From Pseudomonas laurylsulfativorans (GTDB taxonomy: Bacteria; Pseudomonadota; Gammaproteobacteria; Pseudomonadales; Pseudomonadaceae), in assembly GCF_002906155.1 (NCBI RefSeq), contig NZ_MUJK01000006.1, positions 62,001 through 126,000 of the forward strand: DNA of 64,000 bases, given 5' to 3'. How positions within the stretch are numbered: the first letter of the stretch is position 1; each line of letters starts with the position of its first letter. Below the pieces are notes generated by a model, which saw only the letters and a program-made list of their open reading frames with translations, had not been told where the DNA came from and ran no database searches. This document shows positions 15,348 through 24,397 of the stretch, one piece after another. The position numbers and the translations under genes were made by a program.

Positions 15348-17489
15348 TCAAACCCTGAACTGATTGATCAACCGCCGCTGCTGCTCGGCCAGTTTGGTCA
15401 AGTCCGCACTCGCCGCGCTCGACTCATCCGCGCCGCCGGCCACTTCGTTGGCTACCTGCCCGATGTTGATCACGTTGCGGTTGATGTCATCGGCCACCGC
15501 ACTTTGCTCCTCGGCCGCGCTGGCAATCTGGGTGTTCATGTCGTTGATCACCGACACCGCCTGAGTGATGGTTTCCAGCGCTTCGGCGGCCTTGGACGCG
15601 TGCAGTACGCTTTCGTCCGTGCGGTTCTGGCTGTCTTCCATGACTCGCACCACATCCCGGGTGCCCTGCTGCAGTTGCTGGATCATGATCTGGATTTCTT
15701 CGGTCGCCTTTTGCGTCTTCTGCGCCAGGTTGCGCACCTCGTCGGCCACTACGGCAAAACCCCGCCCCTGTTCACCGGCGCGGGCAGCTTCGATGGCTGC
15801 GTTCAGGGCCAGCAGGTTGGTCTGCTCGGCGATCCCGCGAATGGCGGTGAGGATGGCGTTGATGTTTTCGCTGTCCTTGGCCAGGGTTTGCACCACGCCG
15901 ACGGCCCGGCCGATCTCCACGGCGAGGGCGCCAATCGAGTTCGAGGTGTCGCGCACGATCTGCATGCCCTGGCTGGCGGCCTGATCGGCATGGCTGGCGG
16001 CTTGTGCGGCCTGGGTCGCATTGCGCGCCACGTCCTGGGCGGTGGCGGTCATTTCCTGCACGGCGGTGGCCACCTGATCGATCTCGGCCATCTGCTTGTG
16101 CACACCGGTGTTGGTGCGGATGGCGATGTCGGCGGTGTGTTCCGAGGAATCGCTGACGCTCTGCACCGACGTCACCACCTGGGTGATCATCACCTGCAAC
16201 TTGGCCAGGAAAGTGTTGAAGCCTTTGGCAATTGAACCCAGTTCATCGGCGCGGTCGCTGGTCAGGCGCCGTGTCAGGTCACCTTCGCCCTGGGCGATAT
16301 CGTCGAGCATGGCGACCATTTGTTTAAGTGGGCGAGCGATGCCGTGACCCACCAGCCAGATCACCAGCAAACCGATACCGGCAATCACGAGGCCGACCAT
16401 CGCCATGCCGAAGGTGTCGGATTTGCGTTGTGCGTCCAGGTCGGCCTGGAGTTTTTGCAGGTCGGCCATGACCGCGTTCAGCGGCAATTGCAGCATCAGG
16501 GTCCAGCGGGCGTCGGTCTGGCCGATGCCGAACGGCAGGTACAGCTCGATCCGGCCCTGGGCCTTGTCGACGGTGTAGGTGACTTCGCCGCGTTTGAGAT
16601 TGGCCATGTTGGCAATCTGCTTGCTGTCGAGGATGTCGCTGACTTTCTCGCCGAATTTGCTCGGATCCTTGGTGTAGGCAACGATCCGGCCATTGCCGCC
16701 GATCAGGGCCATTTCACCGGCACCGCTGTAGAGTTTCTGGTTGGCGCCCAGGAGCATTTCCTGGATGAAGTTCACCGACAGGTCGGCGCCGACGATGCCC
16801 TGGAAGGCGCCGTTGAGCATGATCGGCTCAATAAAGGAGGCGAGCATGACGATCTTGTCGCCGACCTTGTAAGGCGCCGGATCGATCACGCAGGATTTCT
16901 TGGTTTCTTTCGAGCACAGGTAGTACTCGCTGGCGCGCACGCCAGTGGACAGGGTTTTCTGGTCGTCGACGTCCACCAGTTTGTCCAGGCCCAGGGTGCC
17001 GTCATCGTTGCGGAACCACCACGGCAGGAAACGCCCGTTGGCGGCGTCGATGCCGACCACTTGAGTACCGACATAGGCCGCATCGTTGTGATCCAGTGCG
17101 CCCTTTTCCCAACCGATGTAGGTGCCGAGGATTTTCGGGTTCTTGACCACGTTTTCCTTGATCAGGCCGATCAGTTGCTCGCGGCTGAGGCTCAGCGCAG
17201 GCTGGCCGTCGGCGCCCGGTGTGCCGATCAGGGCGTTGACCCGCACCAGCCCGCCGGCAATCAGCAGCGGTGCTTCGAGTTCACGCTGGATCTGGCTGAC
17301 CTGGGTTTGCGCCAGGGACGTCAGGCGTTGTTCGATGACTTGCTCGAATTGGGCCTGGGTCCGCTCCTGGACCATGTCTTGCGTCCGGGCGCCGGAAAAC
17401 AGTGCGTACACCACCAGCGCTGCCACGACACTAAGGACAATGGCGCCGGCAAGGGCCGCCACGGAAAACTGGATCGACTTGAACTTCAT
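15348..17489 (-). CDS. Methyl-accepting chemotaxis protein, dCache type
   Basis: 713 residues. TM1 at about 7-30; a periplasmic double-Cache sensor to about 360; TM2 at about 365-387; HAMP (ARPLKQMVAMLDDIAQGEGDLT); then the cytoplasmic signalling tip EQTNLLALNAAIEAARAGEQ. The sensor has WWFRNDDGTLG and an ASEYYLCSKETKKSC segment containing a cysteine pair that could form a disulphide. This is not the amino-acid PctA pattern, so the ligand is unknown. Start ATG 17489, because an upstream in-frame ATG adds a 39-residue tail with no membrane character. It is an orphan receptor with no che genes nearby. Confidence 0.92.
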   Translation of the reverse strand: MKFKSIQFSVAALAGAIVLSVVAALVVYALFSGARTQDMVQERTQAQFEQVIEQRLTSLAQTQVSQIQRELEAPLLIAGGLVRVNALIGTPGADGQPALSLSREQLIGLIKENVVKNPKILGTYIGWEKGALDHNDAAYVGTQVVGIDAANGRFLPWWFRNDDGTLGLDKLVDVDDQKTLSTGVRASEYYLCSKETKKSCVIDPAPYKVGDKIVMLASFIEPIMLNGAFQGIVGADLSVNFIQEMLLGANQKLYSGAGEMALIGGNGRIVAYTKDPSKFGEKVSDILDSKQIANMANLKRGEVTYTVDKAQGRIELYLPFGIGQTDARWTLMLQLPLNAVMADLQKLQADLDAQRKSDTFGMAMVGLVIAGIGLLVIWLVGHGIARPLKQMVAMLDDIAQGEGDLTRRLTSDRADELGSIAKGFNTFLAKLQVMITQVVTSVQSVSDSSEHTADIAIRTNTGVHKQMAEIDQVATAVQEMTATAQDVARNATQAAQAASHADQAASQGMQIVRDTSNSIGALAVEIGRAVGVVQTLAKDSENINAILTAIRGIAEQTNLLALNAAIEAARAGEQGRGFAVVADEVRNLAQKTQKATEEIQIMIQQLQQGTRDVVRVMEDSQNRTDESVLHASKAAEALETITQAVSVINDMNTQIASAAEEQSAVADDINRNVINIGQVANEVAGGADESSAASADLTKLAEQQRRLINQFRV

Positions 17490-17761
17490 GGGGGCTCCGC
17501 GCGGGAAAGGACGTTTGCCCAGGTGTATCGGCAGGGGGGCGGGCGGGCATGAGCGCGGGCGGTTGAATTGACCGTTTTTGCATGCCAGATGTCGTAATTG
17601 AATCAATGCGCGGCGTGATGGGTTGTGGGTTGTCGTCGTATGTGAATTTTTTTCTACGGCGATGAGAGCTTTGTCCGAATTGCGCGTCTTACGTCCATTG
17701 TATCTGGCGTCGATACATTTCCACGCCTAGGATACGCGGCATGTTTTCAGGGAGTTTTTCG

Positions 17762-18580
17762 ATGAACAAGATTTTGGTTGTCAGTGCACTGAGCTCGGCG
17801 CTGCTGCTCACCGGTTGCCAGTCGGTCAATACCACCAGTGGCGGTGCCGTAGGCGTTGAGCGCAAGCAGTACATGTTCAGCATGTTGTCCTCGCAAGAGG
17901 TCGATCAGATGTACGCCCAGTCCTATCAGAAGACAGTGGGCGAGGCATCCAGCAAAGGCGTGCTGGACAAGACCAGCAATGATGCCAAGCGGGTTCAGGT
18001 GATTGCCGACCGGCTGATTGCCCAGGCGCCGAAGTTTCGTCCGGACGCGGCCCAGTGGAAGTGGGAAGTCAACCTGATCAAGAGCGATGAACTCAACGCC
18101 AACTGCGGCCCTGGTGGCAAGATCATCTTTTACACCGGGTTGATCGACAAACTGCAACTGACCGACGATGAAGTCGCCGCGATCATGGGGCATGAAATCG
18201 CCCATGCCCTGCGCGAGCACGGTCGTGAAGCGATGTCGAAGGCTTATGGCATCGAAATGGCCAAGCAGGGCGCCGGCGCCTTGTTGGGATTGGGGCAGGA
18301 CAGCCTGGCCCTGGCCGATACCGTGGCCAACTATGGCATGACCTTGCCCAACAGCCGCGCCAATGAAAACGAGGCGGACCTGATTGGCCTGGAGCTGGCC
18401 GCCCGCGCCGGTTACAACCCGAATGCCGCGATCACCCTGTGGAACAAGATGAGCAAGGTCTCGGAAGGTGCGCCGCCGGAGTTCATGAGCACTCACCCAG
18501 CGTCGTCGAGCCGTATTGCGGCGTTGCAGGCGGCGATTCCGAAGGTCATGCCGCTTTACGAGCAGGCCAAGAAGTCTTGA
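17762..18580 (+). CDS. M48-family metalloprotease lipoprotein
   Basis: 272 residues. Lipobox LLTGC puts the acylated Cys at residue 19. The zinc site HEIAH is near residue 144 and the third ligand glutamate is in ENEADLIGLELA near 203. It resembles LoiP/YcaL-type outer-membrane quality-control proteases. The start ATG 17762 is preferred over ATG 17741 because the signal sequence starts there and AGGGAG precedes it. Downstream is a REP-like hairpin. Confidence 0.9.
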   Translation: MNKILVVSALSSALLLTGCQSVNTTSGGAVGVERKQYMFSMLSSQEVDQMYAQSYQKTVGEASSKGVLDKTSNDAKRVQVIADRLIAQAPKFRPDAAQWKWEVNLIKSDELNANCGPGGKIIFYTGLIDKLQLTDDEVAAIMGHEIAHALREHGREAMSKAYGIEMAKQGAGALLGLGQDSLALADTVANYGMTLPNSRANENEADLIGLELAARAGYNPNAAITLWNKMSKVSEGAPPEFMSTHPASSSRIAALQAAIPKVMPLYEQAKKS

Positions 18581-18597
18581 CTGTCAGGCGCTGAAAA

Positions 18598-18627
18598 TGT
18601 GGCGAGGGGGCAAGCCCCCTCGCCACA
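18598..18627. repeat. Single REP hairpin (TGTGGCGAGGGGGC type)
   Basis: TGTGGCGAGGGGGC and its perfect complement GCCCCCTCGCCACA with loop AA. Lies between the convergent ends of the protease and exporter genes and may serve as a terminator-like element. Confidence 0.8.
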
Positions 18628-18647
18628 GATTGATTTCAGTACCCGGG

Positions 18648-19232
18648 TCAAACCCACCCGCTGCTCTGCATCGCCTTGTACACCGCGACAATCGCCAGGA
18701 TGAAGAACGCCGACGCTGCCAGTCGACGGATCAGGGTCAATGGCAATTTGTCTGCGGCAAAGTTACCGGCCAATACCACGGGCACGTTGGCAATCAGCAT
18801 GCCGAGGGTGGTGCCGATGATCACCAGCCACAACTCTGGATATTGCGCAGCCAGCATCACGGTCGCGATCTGCGTCTTGTCACCGATTTCCGCCAGGAAG
18901 AACGCGATCAGCGTGGTCAGGAACGGCCCGAACTTGCGGGCGGTACTGGCTTCGTCGTCATCCATCTTGTCCGGCACCAGGGTCCACAGGGCGGTCGCGG
19001 CGAAGCTCGCGGCGAGTATCCAGTGCAGCATCGTATCCGAGAAGAAACTCCCGACCCAGGCGCCTACCGCACCGGCGGCCGCGTGGTTGGCCAAGGTCGC
19101 TGCGACGATACCGGCGATGATCGGCCAGGGCTTGCGGAAGCGGGCAGCAAGAATGAGTGCGAGCAGCTGCGTCTTGTCGCCGATTTCGGCCAAGGCAACG
19201 ATTGCGGTGGGGACGAGTAGTGAATCCAGCAT
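18648..19232 (-). CDS. TMEM165/GDT1 (UPF0016) manganese exporter
   Basis: 194 residues with six to seven membrane spans. The two family signatures are ALAEIGDKTQLL (residues 13-24) and FLAEIGDKTQIA (around 120). Each carries the acidic E-x-G-D-K/T motif used for Mn/Ca exchange, an internal duplication typical of this family. Start ATG 19232: the upstream ATG 19262 would lie within the leader hairpin. Preceded by a yybP-ykoY riboswitch, which fits Mn export. Confidence 0.93.
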   Translation of the reverse strand: MLDSLLVPTAIVALAEIGDKTQLLALILAARFRKPWPIIAGIVAATLANHAAAGAVGAWVGSFFSDTMLHWILAASFAATALWTLVPDKMDDDEASTARKFGPFLTTLIAFFLAEIGDKTQIATVMLAAQYPELWLVIIGTTLGMLIANVPVVLAGNFAADKLPLTLIRRLAASAFFILAIVAVYKAMQSSGWV

Positions 19233-19239
19233 CAGGGGT

Positions 19240-19442
19240 TTTCCTAAGGGGCGGGTCGACACGGCTATGACACGTACAGCCTTCCCGCCCCGGGTAAGGT
19301 GTTCGTGTCATAGGTCTTGTCAAACCCTGCGATCCATCTGATGTGGATGCTTGGGTCGCATGCGCCATGGTCTTTTGACCAAGTATGTTGACGCATGCCG
19401 GACGAGCGTGGCGCTCGTGGGAGACTACTCCCCTAGGACGGA
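19240..19442 (-). promoter_or_regulatory. yybP-ykoY manganese riboswitch with alternative hairpins
   Basis: On the minus strand CTAGGGGAGTAGTCTCCC (from 19438) is the conserved GGGGAGUA box of the yybP-ykoY class. A second arm contains GGCATGCG and CGCATGCG (19392-19399 with 19357-19364) around CATACTTGGTC. Downstream are two interleaved helices. CGTGTCATAG (19304-19313) is complementary over 10 bases to CTATGACACG (19265-19274). CCCGCCCC (19284-19291) is complementary over 8 bases to GGGGCGGG (19248-19255), which abuts the AGGA ribosome site. They cannot form together, the expected look of a switching element controlling translation. Confidence 0.85.
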
Positions 19443-19496
19443 GCGGATTCTGCCTAGGCAAAATTCATTCGGCAAGCCTTCTTTTTCAAAAAAGGT

Positions 19497-20495
19497 TCAA
19501 CCGCGTTTGGCCCGGTAGATTCTGAAACCCTGTCCTTCGGCCTTGATCGCACACACGCCAAGATGCTCTTCGATCAGCGGTTGATACTTCAGGAAGCTAT
19601 TCGCTACCAAGCGAAGTTCACCGCCGTTTTTCAGGTGTTTGGCCGCTTTTCGCAGCAAGTTCTCCGTTGCGAAATAGTCGGTGTGCACGCCGACATGGAA
19701 CGGCGGATTGCTCAGGATCGCACTCAAGCCCATCGGCGCAGCATCGATTCCGTCACCGGTAATGACCTCGGCTTCCAGACCATTGGCAGCCAGGGTCAGG
19801 CGACTACTGGCGGCGGCAAAGGCGTCCACATCCAGCAACGTGACCTGGTTGTGCGGGTAACGACGTTTCACCGCCGCGCCCAGAACTCCGGCGCCGCAAC
19901 CGAAGTCGAGCAAGTGACCGCCGGGCAGTTTGTCCAGATGCTCCAGCAGCAGCGCGCTGCCGCGATCCAGGCGACCATGGCTGAACACCCCCGGCAGGCT
20001 GATGACCTTCAACGGCCCTTCGGCCAATGGCAGTTCGTAGGTCTGCGCCAGGCTTTCCAGCGGTTTGGCTTCAGGCGCGTTGGCCACGGTGACCAGCCAG
20101 AGCTGGCAGTGTCGCGCGCTGTCGAGTTTGCGTGGCTTGCCGAACGGGTTGAGTTGTTTGGCGGCACCTTCGATGCCGCTTTTTTTCTCGCCGACCAGGT
20201 ACAGCTCGCGGCCGGCCAGCCGCGAGGCGAGGGCGTTGAGGATGTAGTCGGTCAGGTCCTTGGCCTTGGGCAGAAACACCACGGCGGCTTCGAAACCACG
20301 TTCAGGCGCGTTTACACCAAAATGGCTGCGCCCGGCGAAGCGGGCGTCCAGCGCGGCTTGATCGCCGGCGTGCCAGCTCCAGCCATGAGCTTCGGGCAGG
20401 CGGCCCAGCAAGTCGTCGGCGGGCAAACCGGCCAGCAACACTGAACCCTGGAATAACTCGGCCTGACGAAGCAGTACTTCACTGCGCGGATCCAT
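19497..20495 (-). CDS. rsmC: 16S rRNA m2G1207 methyltransferase
   Basis: 332 residues, two-domain RsmC: an inactive N-terminal methyltransferase-like half, then a catalytic half with SAM motif LLDFGCGAGVLGAA near residue 194 and the N2-guanine methyltransferase motif NPPFHVGVHT near 260. Modifies G1207 of 16S rRNA in the 30S subunit. Normal length. Ends close to the riboswitch leader of the GDT1 gene on the same strand. Confidence 0.95.
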   Translation of the reverse strand: MDPRSEVLLRQAELFQGSVLLAGLPADDLLGRLPEAHGWSWHAGDQAALDARFAGRSHFGVNAPERGFEAAVVFLPKAKDLTDYILNALASRLAGRELYLVGEKKSGIEGAAKQLNPFGKPRKLDSARHCQLWLVTVANAPEAKPLESLAQTYELPLAEGPLKVISLPGVFSHGRLDRGSALLLEHLDKLPGGHLLDFGCGAGVLGAAVKRRYPHNQVTLLDVDAFAAASSRLTLAANGLEAEVITGDGIDAAPMGLSAILSNPPFHVGVHTDYFATENLLRKAAKHLKNGGELRLVANSFLKYQPLIEEHLGVCAIKAEGQGFRIYRAKRG

Positions 20496-20528
20496 AACTG
20501 CTCCCGTGAAAAAAAGTGCCGCAGTTTA

Positions 20529-21494
20529 TCAACTGACGACCCGCAGCGCCTTACCGCTGAAGTACCCCAGTGCGTTTTCGCCCACTTGGCCAACGATTCG
20601 CTGGCGCGCTTCGCGGCTGCCCCAGGCGTTGTGCGGGGTGACGATCAGGCGCGGGATGTCGTGGGCCAGTAGCGGATTGCCGTTGACGGGAGGCTCGACG
20701 CTCAGCACGTCAGTGGCTGCGCCGCCCAGATGCCCGTTGCGCAAGGCGTCGGCCAAGGCCTGTTCGTCGATCAAGCCACCGCGTGCAGTGTTGACCACGA
20801 ACGCGCCGGGCTTCATCGCGGCCAGTTCACGGGCGCCGATGAAGTGGCGGGTGTGTTCGTTGAGCGGGCAGTGCAGGGTCAGGGCGTCGATTTGCGGCAG
20901 CAGTTCATCCAGTGGCAAGCGATCCGGCCGCGCGGGGCGCCCTGGAATCTGCCCCAGCAGCACGCGCATACCGAAGGCTTCAGCCAGGCGGGCGACTGCG
21001 CCACCCAGTTCCCCGTGACCCAGCAGGCCAAGGGTTTTGCCTTCGAGTTCGACAATCGGGTAGTCCAGCAGGCAGAACTGTTTGGCCTGCTGCCATTGGC
21101 CTGCGTCGACGGCTTTCTGATAGTCGGCCAGGCGCGTGGCCAGGTTGAGCAGCAGCATGATCGTGTGCTGCGCCACCGACGGTGTGCCGTAGCCTTGGCA
21201 GTTGCACACGGTGATCCCGTTGGCGCGGGCAGCGGCGAGGTCGACGTTGTTGGTGCCGGTGGCGGTGATCAGGATCAGCTTGAGCTCAGGGCTGGCAGCC
21301 ATGGCGGCGGCATCGATCAGGATCTTGTTGCTGATGGCGACGGTGGCGCCCTTGAGGTGTTCGATGACTTGATCGGGCAAGGTCTGGGCGAACAGTTGCA
21401 ATTCGCTGAAACAGCTGCGCAGCGGGTTGAGGTCAAGGTCGCCGAGGTCCAGGGACGGGTGGTCGAGGAAAACGGCGCGGCGAGTATTCGTCAT
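20529..21494 (-). CDS. D-2-hydroxyacid dehydrogenase (glycerate dehydrogenase-like)
   Basis: 321 residues. The NAD motif is LGLLGHGELGGAVA near residue 146. Catalytic Arg/Glu/His are in VVNTARGGLID (Arg near 235), VEPP (Glu near 264) and TPHNAWGS (His near 283). Reduces a 2-keto acid such as hydroxypyruvate or glyoxylate; the exact substrate is not readable. The ATG 21494 is chosen over TTG 21497 because AAGG lies 9 bases before it. Confidence 0.9.
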   Translation of the reverse strand: MTNTRRAVFLDHPSLDLGDLDLNPLRSCFSELQLFAQTLPDQVIEHLKGATVAISNKILIDAAAMAASPELKLILITATGTNNVDLAAARANGITVCNCQGYGTPSVAQHTIMLLLNLATRLADYQKAVDAGQWQQAKQFCLLDYPIVELEGKTLGLLGHGELGGAVARLAEAFGMRVLLGQIPGRPARPDRLPLDELLPQIDALTLHCPLNEHTRHFIGARELAAMKPGAFVVNTARGGLIDEQALADALRNGHLGGAATDVLSVEPPVNGNPLLAHDIPRLIVTPHNAWGSREARQRIVGQVGENALGYFSGKALRVVS

Positions 21495-21586
21495 CAACTG
21501 TACCTTTTGTGCATTGAACTGAAGGCGTAATCTGCCGAGCCTACCAGATGAAATAAATAGTTACGCTTGGCCTAAAGGAGCCCCAC

Positions 21587-22216
21587 ATGTACTGGACAGA
21601 GTTCTTGACCGTTGCCTTGATTCACTTGCTGGCCGTGGCCAGCCCCGGCCCGGACTTTGCCGTGGTGGTGCGTGAAAGTGTTACCCACGGTCGCCGCGCG
21701 GGCACCTGGACCGCATTGGGTGTGGGTACGGCGATTTTCCTCCACGTGGGTTATTCGCTGTTGGGTATCGGCCTGATCGTGTCCCAGTCGATCGTTCTGT
21801 TCAATGCCTTGAAGTGGGCCGCCGCCGCTTACCTGCTGTACATCGGTTACAAGGCACTGCGCGCGCAACCGGCCAAGCCTGTGGCGGACGATCTGCACAA
21901 GGAAGCTGGCGAGCGCACGGCCCGTGGTGCCTTTACTTCGGGTTTCGTCACCAACGGTCTCAACCCGAAAGCCACATTGTTCTTCCTCTCGCTGTTCACC
22001 GTGGTGATCAATCCGCACACGCCGCTGGCCGTGCAGGCCGGTTACGGGGTTTACCTGGCAGTCGCAACAGCCGCCTGGTTCTGCCTGGTGGCGATGTTGT
22101 TCAGCCAGCAGCGCGTACGCGCCGGTTTCGCGCGCATGGGGCACTGGTTCGACCGGACCATGGGGGCGGTGCTGATTGCGATTGGCGTGAAGCTCGCCTT
22201 TACCGAGATGCATTGA
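21587..22216 (+). CDS. LysE-family amino-acid exporter
   Basis: 209 residues, six membrane spans. Family features: the N-terminal HLLAVASPGPDFAVVVR (near 12), the AYLLYIGYKALR segment (near 84), and FVTNGLNPKATLFFLSLFT (near 122), the conserved Asn-Pro-Lys of LysE/RhtB exporters. Exports an amino acid or homoserine-lactone-like metabolite; the substrate is unknown. The ATG follows AAAGGAGCC. A hairpin with a matching stem lies shortly after the stop. Confidence 0.92.
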   Translation: MYWTEFLTVALIHLLAVASPGPDFAVVVRESVTHGRRAGTWTALGVGTAIFLHVGYSLLGIGLIVSQSIVLFNALKWAAAAYLLYIGYKALRAQPAKPVADDLHKEAGERTARGAFTSGFVTNGLNPKATLFFLSLFTVVINPHTPLAVQAGYGVYLAVATAAWFCLVAMLFSQQRVRAGFARMGHWFDRTMGAVLIAIGVKLAFTEMH

Positions 22217-22247
22217 TTCCGTAGGCGCAACAGACAGCGAGTTTCTG

Positions 22248-22274
22248 CAAATGCTGGCGCAAAGCCAGTATTTG
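22248..22274 (+). terminator. Hairpin, possible terminator
   Basis: CAAATGCTGGC and GCCAGTATTTG pair (10 of 11) around GCAAA, 32 bases after the LysE-family stop. There is no T-run, so factor-independent termination is uncertain. Confidence 0.5.
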
Positions 22275-22376
22275 TGGGGCTCTGCAAATCATTCCTTTGG
22301 CTGATTTGGCTGACGATCAAGGGCACTACAGTGCGTACTTTCAGTCACGTCCGTGCAGTCAGAAAAAGGGATTCTT

Positions 22377-24059
22377 ATGTTGCAGACTCGCGTTATCCCC
22401 CCGGCCGAAGGCGCTTACCAGTACCCGCTGCTGATCAAGCGGCTGCTGATGTCCGGTGCCCGTTATGAAAAAACCCGCGAGATCATCTACCGCGACAAGT
22501 TGCGCTACAGCTACCCGACCCTGATCGAACGGGTGGCCCGTCTGGCCAACGTGCTGACAGCGGCCGGGGTCAAACCCGGGGATGCCGTGGGGGTGATGGA
22601 CTGGGACAGCCATCGCTACCTGGAATGCATGTTCGCCATCCCGATGATCGGCGCGGTGATCCATACCATCAACGTGCGCCTGTCGCCGGAACAGATCCTC
22701 TACACCATGAATCACGCCGAGGACCGCTTTGTGCTGGTCAACAGCGAGTTCGTCGGCCTCTACAAGGCCATCGAGGGGCAACTGACCACGGTCGACAAAA
22801 CCCTGCTGCTGACTGACCTGCCGGAAAAAACCGCGGACCTGCCGAACCTTGTCGGCGAATACGAACAACTGCTGGCCGCGGCGAGCCCGCAGTACGACTT
22901 CCAGGATTTCGACGAAAACTCGGTCGCGACCACGTTCTATACCACCGGCACTACCGGCAATCCCAAGGGCGTGTACTTCACCCATCGGCAGTTGGTGCTG
23001 CACACCATGGGCGTGTCGACCATCATGGGCGCGATCGATAGCGTGCGCCTGCTGGGCACCAACGACGTGTACATGCCGATCACCCCGATGTTCCACGTAC
23101 ACGCATGGGGTTTGCCGTATGTGGCGACCATGCTTGGGCTCAAGCAGGTGTACCCCGGCCGCTATGACCCGGAGTACCTGGTGGAGTTGTGGCACAAGGA
23201 GAAGGTCACGTTCTCCCATTGCGTGCCGACCATTTTGCAGATGGTCCTCAATGCCAAGGCCGCGCAGAACGTTGACTTCGGCGGCTGGAAAATCGTCATC
23301 GGCGGCAGCGCCCTGAACCGTACGTTGTACGAGGCGGCCAAGGCCAAGGGCATCCAGTTGACCGCCGCCTACGGCATGTCGGAAACCGGGCCGCTGGTGT
23401 CGTGCGCGCACTTGAACGATGAGTTGATGGCCGGCACCGAAGACGAACGCACCACCTACCGTATCAAGGCCGGCGTGCCTGGGCCTCTGGTGGAGGCGGC
23501 GATCGTCGACACCGAGGGCAACTTCCTGCCCGCTGACGGCGAGACTCAGGGTGAGCTGGTACTGCGTGCACCCTGGCTGACCGAAGGATATTTCAACGAA
23601 CCGCAGAAAGGGGCCGAACTCTGGGCCGGTGGCTGGCTGCACACCGGCGACGTCGCGACCCTGGACAGCATGGGTGTGATCGACATTCGTGACCGCATCA
23701 AGGACGTGATCAAGACCGGTGGCGAGTGGGTCTCTTCACTGGACCTGGAAGACCTGATCAGCCGCCATGTGGCGGTACGTGAAGTAGCAGTGGTGGGGAT
23801 CCCCGATCCGCAGTGGGGCGAGCGGCCGTTTGCCCTGCTGGTAGTTCGTGAAGGTCACGCAATCGGGGCCCGGGAACTCAAGGAACACCTCAAGCCGTTT
23901 GTGGAGTTGGGGCACTTGAGCAAGTGGGCGATTCCAAGCCAGATCGCCCTTGTTACTGAAATTCCCAAGACCAGTGTCGGCAAACTCGACAAGAAGCGCA
24001 TTCGTGTCGACATCAGCGAATGGCAGGCCACCAACAGTACCTTCCTTTCGACGCTTTAA
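22377..24059 (+). CDS. alkK: Medium-chain acyl-CoA synthetase
   Basis: 560 residues, ANL adenylating enzyme. P-loop TFYTTGTTGNPKGV near residue 187. YGMSETGPLV near 331 is the A5 core motif. The C-terminal catalytic lysine is in KTSVGKLDKKRI near 539. Activates medium-chain fatty acids to CoA thioesters for beta-oxidation. Start ATG 22377 (the upstream in-frame ATG 22353 gives a non-conserved tail). AlkK is the usual name for this gene beside the DUF1302/DUF1329 pair in Pseudomonas, whose products are thought to handle hydrophobic compounds. Confidence 0.92.
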   Translation: MLQTRVIPPAEGAYQYPLLIKRLLMSGARYEKTREIIYRDKLRYSYPTLIERVARLANVLTAAGVKPGDAVGVMDWDSHRYLECMFAIPMIGAVIHTINVRLSPEQILYTMNHAEDRFVLVNSEFVGLYKAIEGQLTTVDKTLLLTDLPEKTADLPNLVGEYEQLLAAASPQYDFQDFDENSVATTFYTTGTTGNPKGVYFTHRQLVLHTMGVSTIMGAIDSVRLLGTNDVYMPITPMFHVHAWGLPYVATMLGLKQVYPGRYDPEYLVELWHKEKVTFSHCVPTILQMVLNAKAAQNVDFGGWKIVIGGSALNRTLYEAAKAKGIQLTAAYGMSETGPLVSCAHLNDELMAGTEDERTTYRIKAGVPGPLVEAAIVDTEGNFLPADGETQGELVLRAPWLTEGYFNEPQKGAELWAGGWLHTGDVATLDSMGVIDIRDRIKDVIKTGGEWVSSLDLEDLISRHVAVREVAVVGIPDPQWGERPFALLVVREGHAIGARELKEHLKPFVELGHLSKWAIPSQIALVTEIPKTSVGKLDKKRIRVDISEWQATNSTFLSTL

Positions 24060-24068
24060 GCGCCTCCC

Positions 24069-24090
24069 GGCGTGCCCAAAAGGGCACGCC
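24069..24090 (+). terminator. Perfect hairpin after alkK
   Basis: GGCGTGCCC, loop AAAA, GGGCACGCC, nine perfect pairs, starting 10 bases past the stop; no T-run follows, so it may be Rho-linked or an RNA-stability element. Confidence 0.55.
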
Positions 24091-24397
24091 AGCCCCACCA
24101 AGCAAGCGCTTGGCTTGTCAAATCGAAATTTTCAGCCATCCTTGCCGTGCCGACGGGCGTCGGACTGGCGAAAGGACTGTTCCAGAGTGGCTGGCAGCTG
24201 CAAATCACACTTTAGAGGGATCAAGCGCTACTACCTGCTGGCTATAGTCCGCTCAAGGATTTTTAAGAACGGGGCAACCGCACAAACCGGGGCGATGCAA
24301 CTTTGGAGTGACTTTGGGATGCCATGGCTCCCGGTTATCCACAGCGTTTTTAGAAGTGCTCATGCCATAAAAATAAAATGCACATGGAGTAGCGTCG
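24091..24397 (+). other. Gene-free leader of the DUF1302 gene
   Basis: About 310 bases without a coding frame. GGCTATAGTCCG near 24240 resembles a -10 region but lacks a good -35. The last 30 bases are A-rich before the ATG. No riboswitch or small-RNA class recognised. Confidence 0.4.

Noticed and set aside
16320..17552. 410-codon plus-strand frame opposite the chemoreceptor
   Set aside because: Shadow of a clear MCP gene; composition Asp/His/Gln-rich, no motif.
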